Assembly (NCBI RefSeq): GCF_030294985.1
Contig: NZ_AP024718.1
Coordinates: forward strand, 558,001 to 622,000
Origin: Methylomarinovum tepidoasis
Lineage (GTDB): Bacteria > Pseudomonadota > Gammaproteobacteria > Methylococcales > Methylothermaceae
DNA length: 64,000 nucleotides
Reading direction: 5' to 3'
Below, piece after piece: positions 36,202-45,438 of this stretch. Position 1 is the first letter of the stretch. Each line of letters begins with the position of its first letter. The notes below the pieces were generated by a model. The model worked only from the letters and a program-made list of their open reading frames with translations, had not been told where the DNA came from and searched no databases. Made by a program: the position numbers and the translations under genes.

Positions 36202-37817
36202 ACGACGCGGTGCTGCAGGTTCAGGACCTGGCCATCGCCTTCCGCCAGGAAACCGTGGTGGACCGGATCGGCTTCCAGGTGCGGCGGGGCGAGACCTTCG
36301 CCCTGGTGGGGGAATCGGGCTCGGGCAAGTCGGTCACCGCTCTGGGGGTGATGCGTCTGCTGCCGCCGGCGGCCCGTTATCTCGACGGCCGCGCTCATCT
36401 CCACGGCGAGGACCTGCTGCGCCTGCCGGAATGGCGCATGAACCGCATCCGCGGCCGCCGCATCGCCATGATCTTCCAGGATCCCATGACCTGCCTCAAC
36501 CCGGTACGCACCGTGGGGGAACAGATCGGCGAGGTGCTGACGCTGCATTTCGGCCTGCGCGGTACCGAGCGCCGCCGCCGGGTGCTGGAACTGCTGCACC
36601 AGGTGGGCATTCCCGAACCCGACCGCCGCATCGACAGCTATCCCCACCAGCTGTCCGGCGGCCAGCGCCAGCGCGTCATGATCGCCATCGCCCTGGCCGG
36701 GGAACCGGACCTGCTCATCGCCGACGAGCCCACCACCGCCCTTGACGTCACCATCCAGGCCCAGATCATGGCCCTGCTGACCCGTCTGCAACGGCAGCGG
36801 CAAATGGCGCTGTGGCTCATCACCCACGATCTGGGACTGGTGGCGGACGTGGCCGACCGCGCCGCGGTGATGCAGCGGGGACGGATCGTGGAGACCTTCG
36901 AACGCCGGGGCGATGAACTATTCGAACGGCCGCAGCATCCTTACACCCGCAAACTGCTGGCCGCCCTGCCGCAGCTCGAGGCCGCCCGCAGCCGCCGTGT
37001 GGAAACCACCCCGCCGCTGCTGCAGGTGCGCGATCTCAGGGTATGGTATCCGATCCGCAAGGGCCTGCTGCGGCGGGTGAAAGGCTATGTCAAGGCGGTG
37101 GACGGGGTCTCCTTCACTCTGGAACAGGGGCGCACCCTGGCGCTGGTGGGCGAATCCGGCTGCGGCAAGACCACCCTGGGGAAGGCGATCCTGCAGCTGA
37201 TCCCCGTCACCGGCGGACGGATCTACTTCGACGGCGAGGAGATCTCGACGCTGCCCCGCAAACGCCGCTGCCGTGACCTGCAGATCGTGTTCCAGGACCC
37301 GTTCTCGGCCATGAACCCGCGGCTGCTGGTGGGAGACATCGTCGCCGAGGGCCTGATTTCCCTGCGGCCGGAACTGTCCCGCCAGGAACGCATCGACCGG
37401 GTGGAGACCCTGCTGACCCAGGTCGGCCTGCCGCCGAAGGCCCGGCTGCGCTACCCCCACGAGTTTTCCGGCGGCCAACGCCAGCGCATCTGCATCGCCC
37501 GCGCCCTGGCGGTGGAACCCAGGCTGATCGTCTGCGACGAACCCACCAGCGCCCTGGACGTGTCGGTCCAGCGTCAGATCCTCGACCTGCTACGGGACCT
37601 GCAGCGGCGTTTCCGGGTCAGTTACCTGTTCATCAGCCACGACCTGGCGGTGGTGGCGGAGATCGCCCACCAAGTGGCAGTGATGCGGCAGGGGAGGATC
37701 GTCGAGCTGGGCGAGACCGGCCAGGTACTGTTCGAGCCCCGCCATCCCTACACCCGCACGCTGCTGGAGGCGTTGCCGGGCAAGGGGCTTCTGCCCCGGT
37801 CAGCTCCTGACGCCTGA
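36198..37817 (+). CDS. Fused peptide ABC transporter ATPase (OppDF/YejF-like)
   Basis: A 539-aa double ATPase with two complete nucleotide-binding domains: Walker A GESGSGKS and GESGCGKT, signature motifs LSGGQRQR and FSGGQRQR, and Walker [14 protein letters not shown] and [13 protein letters not shown]. The half-domain order matches YejF-type fused OppD-OppF proteins, which energise peptide or microcin C uptake. It starts in an ATGA overlap with serB and ends overlapping the convergent receiver gene by 18 bp. Confidence 0.92.
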   Translation: MNDAVLQVQDLAIAFRQETVVDRIGFQVRRGETFALVGESGSGKSVTALGVMRLLPPAARYLDGRAHLHGEDLLRLPEWRMNRIRGRRIAMIFQDPMTCLNPVRTVGEQIGEVLTLHFGLRGTERRRRVLELLHQVGIPEPDRRIDSYPHQLSGGQRQRVMIAIALAGEPDLLIADEPTTALDVTIQAQIMALLTRLQRQRQMALWLITHDLGLVADVADRAAVMQRGRIVETFERRGDELFERPQHPYTRKLLAALPQLEAARSRRVETTPPLLQVRDLRVWYPIRKGLLRRVKGYVKAVDGVSFTLEQGRTLALVGESGCGKTTLGKAILQLIPVTGGRIYFDGEEISTLPRKRRCRDLQIVFQDPFSAMNPRLLVGDIVAEGLISLRPELSRQERIDRVETLLTQVGLPPKARLRYPHEFSGGQRQRICIARALAVEPRLIVCDEPTSALDVSVQRQILDLLRDLQRRFRVSYLFISHDLAVVAEIAHQVAVMRQGRIVELGETGQVLFEPRHPYTRTLLEALPGKGLLPRSAPDA

Positions 37818-38681
37818 AAAGCCGCGCCGGGCGAGCAGCTCGGCCAGCAACGCGGCGACTGTCCGCAGGAACGCCAACTGCGAGGCATCCCAGCGGCAGC
37901 GGGGGACACAGGCCAGCACCAGCGCCCCGTACAGAACGCCGCACTTTTCCAGCGCGACGGCACAAAGATCGTGCGGCAGGCGACTTACGCCGGTACCCCC
38001 TGAATCCGGACACACCGGATGCAGCACCCGGCGTTCGACCAGCTGGCCCAGATCGAGTCCCGACGGCCGACCGTCCTCCCATTCCAGATCGATCCGGGCC
38101 AAAGGCCGCAGCGCCGCGGTCTCCCCCGCAACCGCGAAGATCCCGCCTCCACGCAGCGTCGCCCAGGGCAAGGTCAACAGCCGCTGCAGGACGATCCGAC
38201 CGGTCCGGGGCAAAGGGGCCGGATCGTCCAGCAAACGCACCAGTTCGTACAGACAATCCTGCTCAGCAATCAACCGGGCATGCTCCCGCTCCAGCCGTTG
38301 GTGCCGCAACGCCTGCCGCCAGCGCACCCCCAGCCATTCCCATGCCACCGGCTTGACGATGAAATCCACCACCCCGAGGCGGAAAAAGGCTTCCAGCTGC
38401 GCCGCCGTCACCTGCCTTTCGGTCAGGACGACGAGCGCCGGTGGGACGGCGGCGGCCGCCCGGATCGCCGCCAAGGCATCGCCGTCCGGAAGCTCCGGGT
38501 TAACCAGAATCCCGTCGGGTTGGAGTTGGACGATGCTTTCCCGCAGCGCCTGGCAGGTCTGCACCCCGTACGAACGAAAACCCGCCTCGCGCAGGCTTTC
38601 CTCCGCCAGCAGGCAGGTCATGGGATCGACATCCGCAACCAGGATCAACGGCACAGGGGCACCAACCTCCGCCTCAGCCAT
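37800..38681 (-). CDS. Degenerate receiver-GAF protein
   Basis: A 293-aa protein: an N-terminal receiver-like domain (about 10-125) and a C-terminal GAF-like domain (about 135-285). The receiver keeps the acidic pocket (VADVDPM) and the conserved lysine (IVKP, about 110), but the phosphoacceptor position is Asn61 in ILVNPELPDG instead of Asp. So phosphotransfer to this domain is unlikely, and it may act as a docking or output module. It overlaps the upstream hybrid kinase by 8 bp and probably works with it. No DNA-binding domain is present. Confidence 0.75.
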   Translation of the reverse strand: MAEAEVGAPVPLILVADVDPMTCLLAEESLREAGFRSYGVQTCQALRESIVQLQPDGILVNPELPDGDALAAIRAAAAVPPALVVLTERQVTAAQLEAFFRLGVVDFIVKPVAWEWLGVRWRQALRHQRLEREHARLIAEQDCLYELVRLLDDPAPLPRTGRIVLQRLLTLPWATLRGGGIFAVAGETAALRPLARIDLEWEDGRPSGLDLGQLVERRVLHPVCPDSGGTGVSRLPHDLCAVALEKCGVLYGALVLACVPRCRWDASQLAFLRTVAALLAELLARRGFSGVRS

Positions 38682-40953
38682 GGCGGGCCACTCCGAACAG
38701 GCAACAAACCCGACGATAACCCGCCCAAAGCCGGGCCAGGCAAGCAGGATCGGCCGCTGCCGTATCTTTTTCCAGTTCGGTCAGAATCGCCACCAGATCC
38801 CGAATGCCGAGATGGACACAAGCCGAGCGGAAGCCGTGCGCCACCTGCCGGACCCCGGCGTCGTTCCCCTCTCTGCGGGCCTGCTCCAGGGTCTGCAACC
38901 ACTGCCGCCCCTGCAGGCGGAACAGGGACAGCAGACGTTCGAGCAGCCCGGCCTGACCGGCTTCCAGGCGCTGCAGCTGGGCCAGGGTATCCGGATCGAA
39001 CAGGGCTCCCTGAGCCTGCCCGCGCCCGGCTTCGGCGACCTCCGCAAGCACCGCCTTCTCCGCCAACCAGCGCTCCAGGCAGGCCCGCAGGCGCTCCAGC
39101 GTCACCGGCTTGTGGAGGCAACCATCCATGCCGGCACGACGGCAGCGAGTCTCGATACCGTCGCTCACGTCGGCGGTCACCGCCACGATCGGCGTGTTCC
39201 GCCCGGGATAACGCTCGCGCAACGTCCGGGCGATTTCGAAACCATCGACACCGGGAAGCTGGCAGTCCAGCAACACCAGATCGTAACGGCCGCGCTGCCA
39301 GCGGGGCCAGAGGGTATCGGCGTCCGCCACCGCCTCCGCCTCACAACCCAGATGCTTCAGCATCTCCGTCAGCAGCGCCCGGTTGAGGCGGTCGTCCTCC
39401 ACCACCAGCACACGTCCTTGAAGACATTGCGATGGCGCTTCGGCATCTGTTCTCGTGGGCGTTCGGGCGGGCGGCGCTTCCGGCAACGGCAATACCACCG
39501 TAAAACAGCTGCCCCGGTGCAGTTGGCTGGTCACCGAGATCGTTCCGCCCATGGATTCGACCAGCTGCCGACAGATGCTCAGGCCCAGACCGGTACCACC
39601 GTGGCGCCGGGTCGAGCCACCGTCCACCTGGGTGAAGGGCTCGAAGATACGTTCGCAGTCTTCCGCCTGCAGGCCGATGCCGGTATCGCGGACTTCGAAA
39701 CGCACCCGATCGCCCTCTCCGGCCACGGTCACTTCCACCTTTCCCCATTCGGTGAACTTGAGGGCATTGTGCACCAGATTGCTGAGAACCTGGCGGATCC
39801 GCCCCGCATCACCGTGGTGCCAGGCGGGCAAATCCGCCGGATAGCGGTAACTCAGGGCCAGATTCTTGGATTCCGCCAGGGGCCGGTGCAGTTCGACCAC
39901 CGAAGCCACCAGGGCGGACAGATCGAAAGGGCGGCAGCGAAGTTCCAGGCGACCGGCCTCGATCCTGGCTACGTCGAGCAGGTCTTCGATCAATTGGAGC
40001 AGCGCCTGGGCGGCCTCCCGGGCCAGACGGACGTAATGCCGGGTTTCGCTGCGAAGCTCTCCGGCCAGCAACAGTTCCATGAAACCGAGGATGGCGTTGA
40101 GAGGAGTGCGCAATTCGTGACTCACGTTGGCCAAAAAACGGGATTTGGCCTGACTGGCCGCCTCCGCTTTCTGCGCCAGCGTGTGGGCATGGCCGATCAT
40201 CTGACGCAGGGACTCGGTCCGCTGCGCTACCTGAGCTTCCAGATCGGCCCGCGCCCGTCGTTCCTGTTGGAGATCGTGCTGCAGACGGCCGAGCGCCTCG
40301 GCCAAGCGGCGTATCTCCACGGGACACCTGGGCGGCAGCGGTGGCACGGCCCGCTCTGTGGTCATAGCGAATGCCAGATGTTGCAGCGGCTGGCGGAGGC
40401 GACGGGCCAGCCACAGGACCAGACAGGCCGCCAGCAGCGACGCCGCCGCACTCGCCAACAGAGCGACGGCCAGATAGTGCCGGGCGTGACGATGGAATTC
40501 CGCCAGCGACATCCCCAGTTCCAGATACCCGGCGATCTGCCATGGCATCCCGGAACGAGCGGCGAAGACCGGCAGGCGCAGCGGCAGCCGATCCTGCCCG
40601 GAGAGCAATGCCTGCCACCACGCAGGCACCCCGGTCTGTTCCCGGGGGATCAGACGGGCAGGCGCCCCCTCCGTGCGGACGAGCGCTCGGCCCTCGGTAT
40701 CGTAGACTCCGGCATAATCCAATTGCGAGGACTCCGTCAGAACGGTCAGGACGCGGCTCAAGGAGGCCGCCTCCTCCTGGCGCAGGACCGTGGCGGCCAG
40801 AGCGGTGACGGCCGTGCCCAAGGTGCGTGTATTTTCCAGGGTGCGGCGATAGTCGTCACGCAGCGCGCTCATCCCCATGCCCCCCGCCACGGTCAGGGTA
40901 ATGCAGATCACCAGAAGCAAAATCCGGGCCAGGAGGTACGATGCCAGTCTCAC
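38674..40953 (-). CDS. BarA/GacS-like hybrid sensor kinase with HPt
   Basis: Membrane hybrid histidine kinase of 759 aa. One helix near 7-27 and one near 160-183 flank a periplasmic region of about 130 residues. The cytoplasmic part has a coiled coil, HisKA with His279 in NVSHELRTPLNAI, HATPase boxes (NALKF, DTGIGL, GTGLGL), a receiver with Asp563 in LVLLDCQLPG, and an HPt-like domain with His706 in VAHGFRSACVHLG. This His-Asp-His layout is that of BarA/GacS and ArcB. It overlaps the downstream receiver-GAF gene and begins 25 bp after mltD ends. A possible partner is the GacA/UvrY-type regulator at 44.66 kb. Confidence 0.85.
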   Translation of the reverse strand: MRLASYLLARILLLVICITLTVAGGMGMSALRDDYRRTLENTRTLGTAVTALAATVLRQEEAASLSRVLTVLTESSQLDYAGVYDTEGRALVRTEGAPARLIPREQTGVPAWWQALLSGQDRLPLRLPVFAARSGMPWQIAGYLELGMSLAEFHRHARHYLAVALLASAAASLLAACLVLWLARRLRQPLQHLAFAMTTERAVPPLPPRCPVEIRRLAEALGRLQHDLQQERRARADLEAQVAQRTESLRQMIGHAHTLAQKAEAASQAKSRFLANVSHELRTPLNAILGFMELLLAGELRSETRHYVRLAREAAQALLQLIEDLLDVARIEAGRLELRCRPFDLSALVASVVELHRPLAESKNLALSYRYPADLPAWHHGDAGRIRQVLSNLVHNALKFTEWGKVEVTVAGEGDRVRFEVRDTGIGLQAEDCERIFEPFTQVDGGSTRRHGGTGLGLSICRQLVESMGGTISVTSQLHRGSCFTVVLPLPEAPPARTPTRTDAEAPSQCLQGRVLVVEDDRLNRALLTEMLKHLGCEAEAVADADTLWPRWQRGRYDLVLLDCQLPGVDGFEIARTLRERYPGRNTPIVAVTADVSDGIETRCRRAGMDGCLHKPVTLERLRACLERWLAEKAVLAEVAEAGRGQAQGALFDPDTLAQLQRLEAGQAGLLERLLSLFRLQGRQWLQTLEQARREGNDAGVRQVAHGFRSACVHLGIRDLVAILTELEKDTAAADPACLARLWAGYRRVCCLFGVARHG

Positions 40954-40977
40954 TCGCGCTGGGGCCGCCGTCTCCGC

Positions 40978-42519
40978 TCAGCTCGAAGCCTGTTCGACGT
41001 AGAGCTTGAGGCGCTGACCAGGGTGAATGGTACGGTGGACCTGATTCCACGAACGCAGATCCTGCAGCCGAACGCCGAAACGGCGGGCGATCTCATACAG
41101 GGAGTCCCCCTTGCGCACGGTATAAAGGACAGGGGCGGTACCGCCGCGGATCTTCAACCGCTGCCCCGGCCGCAGGGGAGCGCGGGGATCGAGGCCGTTC
41201 CAGCGCGCCAGCTGCCTGACCTTGACGCCGTAGCGGCGGGCGATCTGCCACAGCGTGTCGCCACGGCGGACCACGTGCACCCGGCGCACCGGTGCGGAAC
41301 GTCGCTTCAGCGGCGGCGGCCGCAGCCGGGCCAGCACGGCCGACTTGGGCGCGACCGGAACCAGCAGCTGCTGCCCCGGATAGATCCGGTGACTGCGCAG
41401 GCGGTTGGTCTGCTTGATCACCGCCACCGGGGTGCCATAGCGATGGGCGATCTGGCTGAGGGTCTCGCCGCGCCGGACCTGGTGGCGGGCCCAGCGCACC
41501 CGCTCCGATTGCGGCAGTTCGGCCAGCCGTGCCTCGAACAGCTCGACCTTCTCCAACGGCAGGATCAGGCGGTGGGGACCGCCGGGAGCCGTCACCCAGC
41601 GCCGGTAACCGGGATTGAGACGGTAAAGCTCCTCTAGGGGCATCTCCGCCAGTTTCGCCGCCAGGGTCAGATCCAGCTGGGAGTCGAGTTCCACGACCGC
41701 GTACAAGGGGCGGTTGGGAATCGGCTCCAGGGCGATGCCGTAATCCCTGGCATGGGCGAACAGACGCGCCACCGCCAGCAGTTTGGGCACGTAAGCCCGG
41801 GTTTCCCGGGGCAGGCGCAGGTGCCAGAAGTCCGTCGGCCGGTGCAGGCGGCGGTTGCGGCGGATCGCCCGCATCACCGTCCCTTCGCCGGCGTTGTAGG
41901 CAGCCAGGGCCAGGAACCAGTCCCCGTGAAAATCGGTGTGGAGCTTCTTCAGGTAACGGATCGCGGCGCGGGTGGAGGCATGGACGTCCCGGCGCAGGTC
42001 GATCCACCAGTTCTGCTTCAGGCCGTACAGGCGCCCGGTGGAGGGAATGAACTGCCACAGCCCGGCGGCACGGCGGTGGGAATAGGCATCGGGCTTGAAG
42101 GCGCTCTCGACCACCGGCAGCAGCGCCAGTTCTCCGGGCAGATGCTGGCGTTCGATCTCGGTGACGATGGTGTAGAGATACGGCCGGGCCCGGCGCTGCA
42201 CCCGGTCGACGTATTCCGGATGGGCCAGGTACCAGCGCAGCTCGGCGTCGATGCGCGGATGGTCGATCTCCGGAAGGCGGTACAGCGAGAACAGGCGGCG
42301 CCAAAGATCGTCCGGCGCCTGCGCCGCCGCCCCTTCCCCCGCGGCCGCTTCCCTGGCGGGTTCGGCGACCGGCTCGCGCAGAGTGACCCGCAACGGTGGA
42401 ATCTCAGGTTTCCCGGCAGCAGCAGACGGCGCCGCCGGCTCGGGTTTGATCGCCTGCTGACTGCAGGCGGTCAGCAGCAGGCCGGCACAACCAGCTGCGA
42501 CAACCCCCAACCTTCTCAT
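40978..42519 (-). CDS. mltD: Membrane-bound lytic transglycosylase MltD with three LysM domains
   Basis: Lipoprotein murein hydrolase of 513 aa. The signal ends LLLTAC with a good lipobox. The SLT domain has the catalytic glutamate in LPVVESAFKPDAYSHRRAAG, plus GLWQFIPSTG and ALAAYNAGEGTV. Three C-terminal LysM repeats follow (near 347-390, 412-455 and 467-510, with RRGETLSQIA, RRGDTLWQIA and RKGDSLYEIA). The start ATG 42519 has GGGAGG at 7-nt spacing and gives a proper lipoprotein signal; the longer frame to 42705 does not. mltD next to yafS-rnhA-dnaQ is the enteric order with gloB missing. Confidence 0.93.
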   Translation of the reverse strand: MRRLGVVAAGCAGLLLTACSQQAIKPEPAAPSAAAGKPEIPPLRVTLREPVAEPAREAAAGEGAAAQAPDDLWRRLFSLYRLPEIDHPRIDAELRWYLAHPEYVDRVQRRARPYLYTIVTEIERQHLPGELALLPVVESAFKPDAYSHRRAAGLWQFIPSTGRLYGLKQNWWIDLRRDVHASTRAAIRYLKKLHTDFHGDWFLALAAYNAGEGTVMRAIRRNRRLHRPTDFWHLRLPRETRAYVPKLLAVARLFAHARDYGIALEPIPNRPLYAVVELDSQLDLTLAAKLAEMPLEELYRLNPGYRRWVTAPGGPHRLILPLEKVELFEARLAELPQSERVRWARHQVRRGETLSQIAHRYGTPVAVIKQTNRLRSHRIYPGQQLLVPVAPKSAVLARLRPPPLKRRSAPVRRVHVVRRGDTLWQIARRYGVKVRQLARWNGLDPRAPLRPGQRLKIRGGTAPVLYTVRKGDSLYEIARRFGVRLQDLRSWNQVHRTIHPGQRLKLYVEQASS

Positions 42520-42601
42520 CGTAACCTCCCCCGTTCGACGATCGCTTATTTTCAAACGCTTTCCGGGTATTATAGGGTAAACGACTTCCGCCGCCACCTC
42601 C

Positions 42602-43342
42602 GTGCCGAACCAAAATTCCCGTCTCAGCGCCCTGCGCGCCTGGTACCGGGCCCCGCTGGGACGCAAGATCCAGCGCCTGGAAAGCCAGTACCTCAGCCGC
42701 GCCATTCAGGTTCCCTACAGCTTCACGCTGGTGCAGCTGGGGGCGACAGGCTGGGAGAAGCGTTATCTGGACAGCGGTTACTGGCGCCGCTTCGTCATCG
42801 TCGATGAAGGCGTCTTTCCCCGGACCCCCTTTCGCACCATTGCCGCCCATCTGGACTCCCTGCCGCTGGCGAGCGAATGTGTCGATGTTCTCATCCTTCC
42901 CCACACCCTGGAGTTCACCACCGACCAGCACCAGCTCTTGCGCGAGTCCGAACGGGTGTTGAAGCCGGAGGGACAGTTGTTCGTCCTCGGCTTCCACCCC
43001 TGGAGCTTCTACCGCCTCTACCGCTGGCTGCCCGGGCGGCGCCACGCGATCCCCTGGAGCGGCCGGGCCATCACCCACCGGCGCTTGCTGGACTGGCTCA
43101 GTCTGCTCAATTTCTGCTGCGAGGTCACGGCGTGGTACGATTTCCGCCTATTGCACCCCTGTGAGGAAACGGGCCGCTGGCACAGCCTCGGGGCCCCGCT
43201 GTGGGCGGTCGCCTACGCGGTCCGTGCGATCAAACGCACCTACACGGCCATCCCGCTCGAGCCGGCCGCGGAATCCAGCCTCAGCTGGGTTCCCGGTATG
43301 GTCGAGCCCACCATCCAGAGAAGGAAGAATGCCCGACGCTGA
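42602..43342 (+). CDS. YafS-like SAM-dependent methyltransferase
   Basis: A 246-aa class I methyltransferase-like protein. Residues RALEAxLxPH-like [21 protein letters not shown] and [25 protein letters not shown] belong to this family. The glycine-rich SAM loop ([13 protein letters not shown]) is weak. The start is GTG 42602. It sits directly upstream of rnhA, exactly as yafS does in E. coli, but the substrate is unknown for the whole family. Its stop overlaps the rnhA start region by 14 bp. Confidence 0.8.
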   Translation: MPNQNSRLSALRAWYRAPLGRKIQRLESQYLSRAIQVPYSFTLVQLGATGWEKRYLDSGYWRRFVIVDEGVFPRTPFRTIAAHLDSLPLASECVDVLILPHTLEFTTDQHQLLRESERVLKPEGQLFVLGFHPWSFYRLYRWLPGRRHAIPWSGRAITHRRLLDWLSLLNFCCEVTAWYDFRLLHPCEETGRWHSLGAPLWAVAYAVRAIKRTYTAIPLEPAAESSLSWVPGMVEPTIQRRKNARR

Positions 43343-43811
43343 TGCCGAAGTCGTGGAAATCTTCACCGACGGGGCCTGCCGCGGCAACCCCGGCCCCGGC
43401 GGCTGGGGCGCGATCCTGCGTTACCGCGGCCGGGAAAAGGAACTCTACGGCGCCGAACCCCACACCACCAACAACCGCATGGAGCTGATGGCGGCGATCC
43501 GGGCGCTGGAGGCGCTGAAACGCCCCTGCAAGGTGGTCCTCAGCACCGACTCCCGGTACCTCCAGAAGGGCATCAGTGAGTGGCTGCCCAACTGGGTCCG
43601 GCGTAACTGGAAGACCGCCTCCGGCACGCCGGTGAAGAACGTCGACCTGTGGCAGCGCCTGCGGGAGGCGATGGCGCCGCACGAAGTGTGCTGGGAATGG
43701 GTCCGCGGCCACAGCGGCCACCCGGAGAACGAGCGTGCCGACCGGCTCGCCAACAAGGCCATCGACGAACTGTTACGGCAAGGAGAATCCCGTGCGCCAG
43801 ATCGTGCTTGA
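43329..43811 (+). CDS. rnhA: Ribonuclease HI
   Basis: A 160-aa enzyme that removes RNA from RNA-DNA hybrids. The catalytic residues are in [16 protein letters not shown] (Asp), NRMELMAAI (Glu), [14 protein letters not shown] (Asp) and [12 protein letters not shown] (Asp). The start ATG 43329 follows AAGGAAG and overlaps the yafS-like gene by 14 bp; the longer frame from 43161 is a shadow. The 3' end overlaps dnaQ by 20 bp. Confidence 0.96.
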   Translation: MPDADAEVVEIFTDGACRGNPGPGGWGAILRYRGREKELYGAEPHTTNNRMELMAAIRALEALKRPCKVVLSTDSRYLQKGISEWLPNWVRRNWKTASGTPVKNVDLWQRLREAMAPHEVCWEWVRGHSGHPENERADRLANKAIDELLRQGESRAPDRA

Positions 43812-44499
43812 CACCGAAACCACCGGCCTCGATCCCGCCCAGGGCCACCGCATCATCGAGATCGGCTGCGTGGAACTGGTGGACCGCCGCCTGACCGACA
43901 ACCGTTACCACGTCTATCTCAATCCGGAGCGGGAGATCGACCAGGGGGCCGTCGACGTCCACGGCATCGACAACGCCTTCCTCGCCGACAAGCCTCGATT
44001 CGCCGACATCGTCGACGACTTTCTCGCCTTCGTCAAAGACAGCGAGGTCATCATCCACAACGCGCCCTTCGACGTCGGCTTCATCAACGCCGAGCTCGCG
44101 CGCCTGGGATCGGACTACGGCCGCCTGGAGGACTACTGCACCATCTTCGACACCCTCACCCTCGCCCGGCGCAAGCACCCCGGCCAGCGCAACAGCCTCG
44201 ATGCCCTCTGCAAGCGCTACCAGATCGACAACAGCCACCGCGAGCTCCACGGCGCCCTGCTCGACGCCGAGATCCTCGCCGCGGTCTATCTGGCCATGAC
44301 CGGCGGCCAGGTCACTCTCGGCCTCGACACTCTGCCGGCCGACACCGCCGCTGCGGGCAGCGCTTCCCGGGCCAGCCGCCCGCGGCCGGCTTTGAAACGC
44401 GTCACCTGCCCCGAGCCCGAACTGGAAGCCCACCGCCAGCGCCTTCAGGCCATCGACCAGGCCAGCGGGGGCAACTGCCTGTGGCTCAGGTACGGGTGA
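43792..44499 (+). CDS. dnaQ: DNA polymerase III epsilon subunit (3'-5' exonuclease)
   Basis: A 235-aa proofreading exonuclease. Exo I is [11 protein letters not shown], Exo II is [16 protein letters not shown], and Exo III epsilon has the HXXXXD-type [11 protein letters not shown]. The C-terminal tail should contact the alpha subunit. The start is GTG 43792 with AAGGAGA just upstream, because the residue before it is out of the family pattern. Overlapping rnhA-dnaQ genes are typical but usually divergent in E. coli; here they run in the same direction. Confidence 0.94.
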   Translation: MRQIVLDTETTGLDPAQGHRIIEIGCVELVDRRLTDNRYHVYLNPEREIDQGAVDVHGIDNAFLADKPRFADIVDDFLAFVKDSEVIIHNAPFDVGFINAELARLGSDYGRLEDYCTIFDTLTLARRKHPGQRNSLDALCKRYQIDNSHRELHGALLDAEILAAVYLAMTGGQVTLGLDTLPADTAAAGSASRASRPRPALKRVTCPEPELEAHRQRLQAIDQASGGNCLWLRYG

Positions 44500-44544
44500 G
44501 ACTGGCGCATCCCGGGGGCTTGGGATATGCTTATGTGCGAAATC

Positions 44545-44632
44545 GGAGAGGTGGCTGAGCGGTTGAAAGCACCGGTCTTGAAAACCGGCGAGGGGAGACC
44601 CTCCGTGGGTTCGAATCCCACCCTCTCCGCCA
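44545..44632 (+). tRNA. tRNA-Ser (anticodon UGA)
   Basis: An 88-nt tRNA including encoded CCA. The acceptor GGAGAGG/CCTCTCC pairs fully, the anticodon loop CTTGAAAA holds TGA, a long class II variable arm (CGAGGGGAGACCCTCCG) is present, and the T loop GTTCGAATC is canonical. It lies 45 bp after dnaQ and 27 bp before gacA, all on the plus strand. Confidence 0.97.
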
Positions 44633-44659
44633 AATAAGAATTACAACTCCTCCATCCCC

Positions 44660-45301
44660 ATGATCAAAGTCATCGTTGCGGACGATCACGAACTGGTCCG
44701 CAGCGGCATCGAATACATCCTCGGCGAGGATCCAGAAATCCAGATCGTCGGCAGCGCCGCCACCGGAGAGGAACTACTCCGGCAGGTCAGGGAAAAGGCC
44801 CCCGACGTCGTGATCGTCGATGTCAACATGCCCGGCATGGGTGGGGTGGAAGCCTGCCGCCGGATTCGCAGCCATCATCCCGACGTCCGTCTCATCGCCC
44901 TCAGCGTCTACACCGGCGGCCCCATTCCCCGTCACCTGATCGAAACCGGCATCGACGGCTACCTCTCCAAGCATTGCCCGCCACAGGAAATGATCCAGGC
45001 GGTCAAGAGCGTGTACCGTGGCAAACGCTATCTGAGCGCCGATGTCGCCACCCACCTGGCCCTGGAAAACGCCGACAGCCACCCCTCCCCTTTCAGCCTG
45101 TTGTCGAAGCGGGAGATGGAGGTGACGCTTCTGACCCTGCAGGGAAAATCCATCCAGGAGATCGCCGACCTCCTGTCCGTCAGTTCCAAGACCGTCTGCA
45201 CCTACCGCTACCGCATCTTCGAAAAGCTGGGCATCCGCAACGACGTGGAACTGACCCGCCTGGCGGCCAAATACGGCTTGCTAAACGGCAATAGCGGCTG
45301 A
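44660..45301 (+). CDS. uvrY: GacA/UvrY-type response regulator
   Basis: A 213-aa NarL-family two-component regulator. The receiver has DDHELVR at the pocket and the phosphoacceptor in [11 protein letters not shown]; the output domain is a LuxR helix-turn-helix ([25 protein letters not shown]). Close to UvrY/GacA in length and in [20 protein letters not shown]. Such regulators activate Csr small RNA genes. It is packed between two tRNA genes. Its partner kinase is likely the BarA-like protein at 38.7-40.95 kb, but that pairing is inference. Confidence 0.85.
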   Translation: MIKVIVADDHELVRSGIEYILGEDPEIQIVGSAATGEELLRQVREKAPDVVIVDVNMPGMGGVEACRRIRSHHPDVRLIALSVYTGGPIPRHLIETGIDGYLSKHCPPQEMIQAVKSVYRGKRYLSADVATHLALENADSHPSPFSLLSKREMEVTLLTLQGKSIQEIADLLSVSSKTVCTYRYRIFEKLGIRNDVELTRLAAKYGLLNGNSG

Positions 45302-45317
45302 AATAATAAACGGTCGC

Positions 45318-45404
45318 GCCTCGGTGGTGGAATTGGTAGACACACGGGACTTAAAATCCCGAGGGGGCAACCCCGTGCCGGTTCGAGTCCGGCCCGAGGC
45401 ACCA
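45318..45404 (+). tRNA. tRNA-Leu (anticodon UAA)
   Basis: An 87-nt tRNA including encoded CCA. The acceptor is GCCTCGG/CCGAGGC, the anticodon loop ACTTAAAAT contains TAA, the variable arm (GAGGGGGCAACCCCGT) is long, and the T loop is GTTCGAGTC. It starts 16 bp after the gacA stop and ends 34 bp before the sga ATG. Confidence 0.97.
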
Positions 45405-45438
45405 CCGTTTCTCACCAACCAACAAGGACTGACAATCA

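Noticed and set aside
38353-41637. A 1094-codon plus-strand ORF opposite the hybrid kinase and its partner
   Set aside because: It runs antisense to well-supported genes and its translation shows only shadow composition (Arg, Gln and His-rich) with no domain. High GC makes such long frames common.
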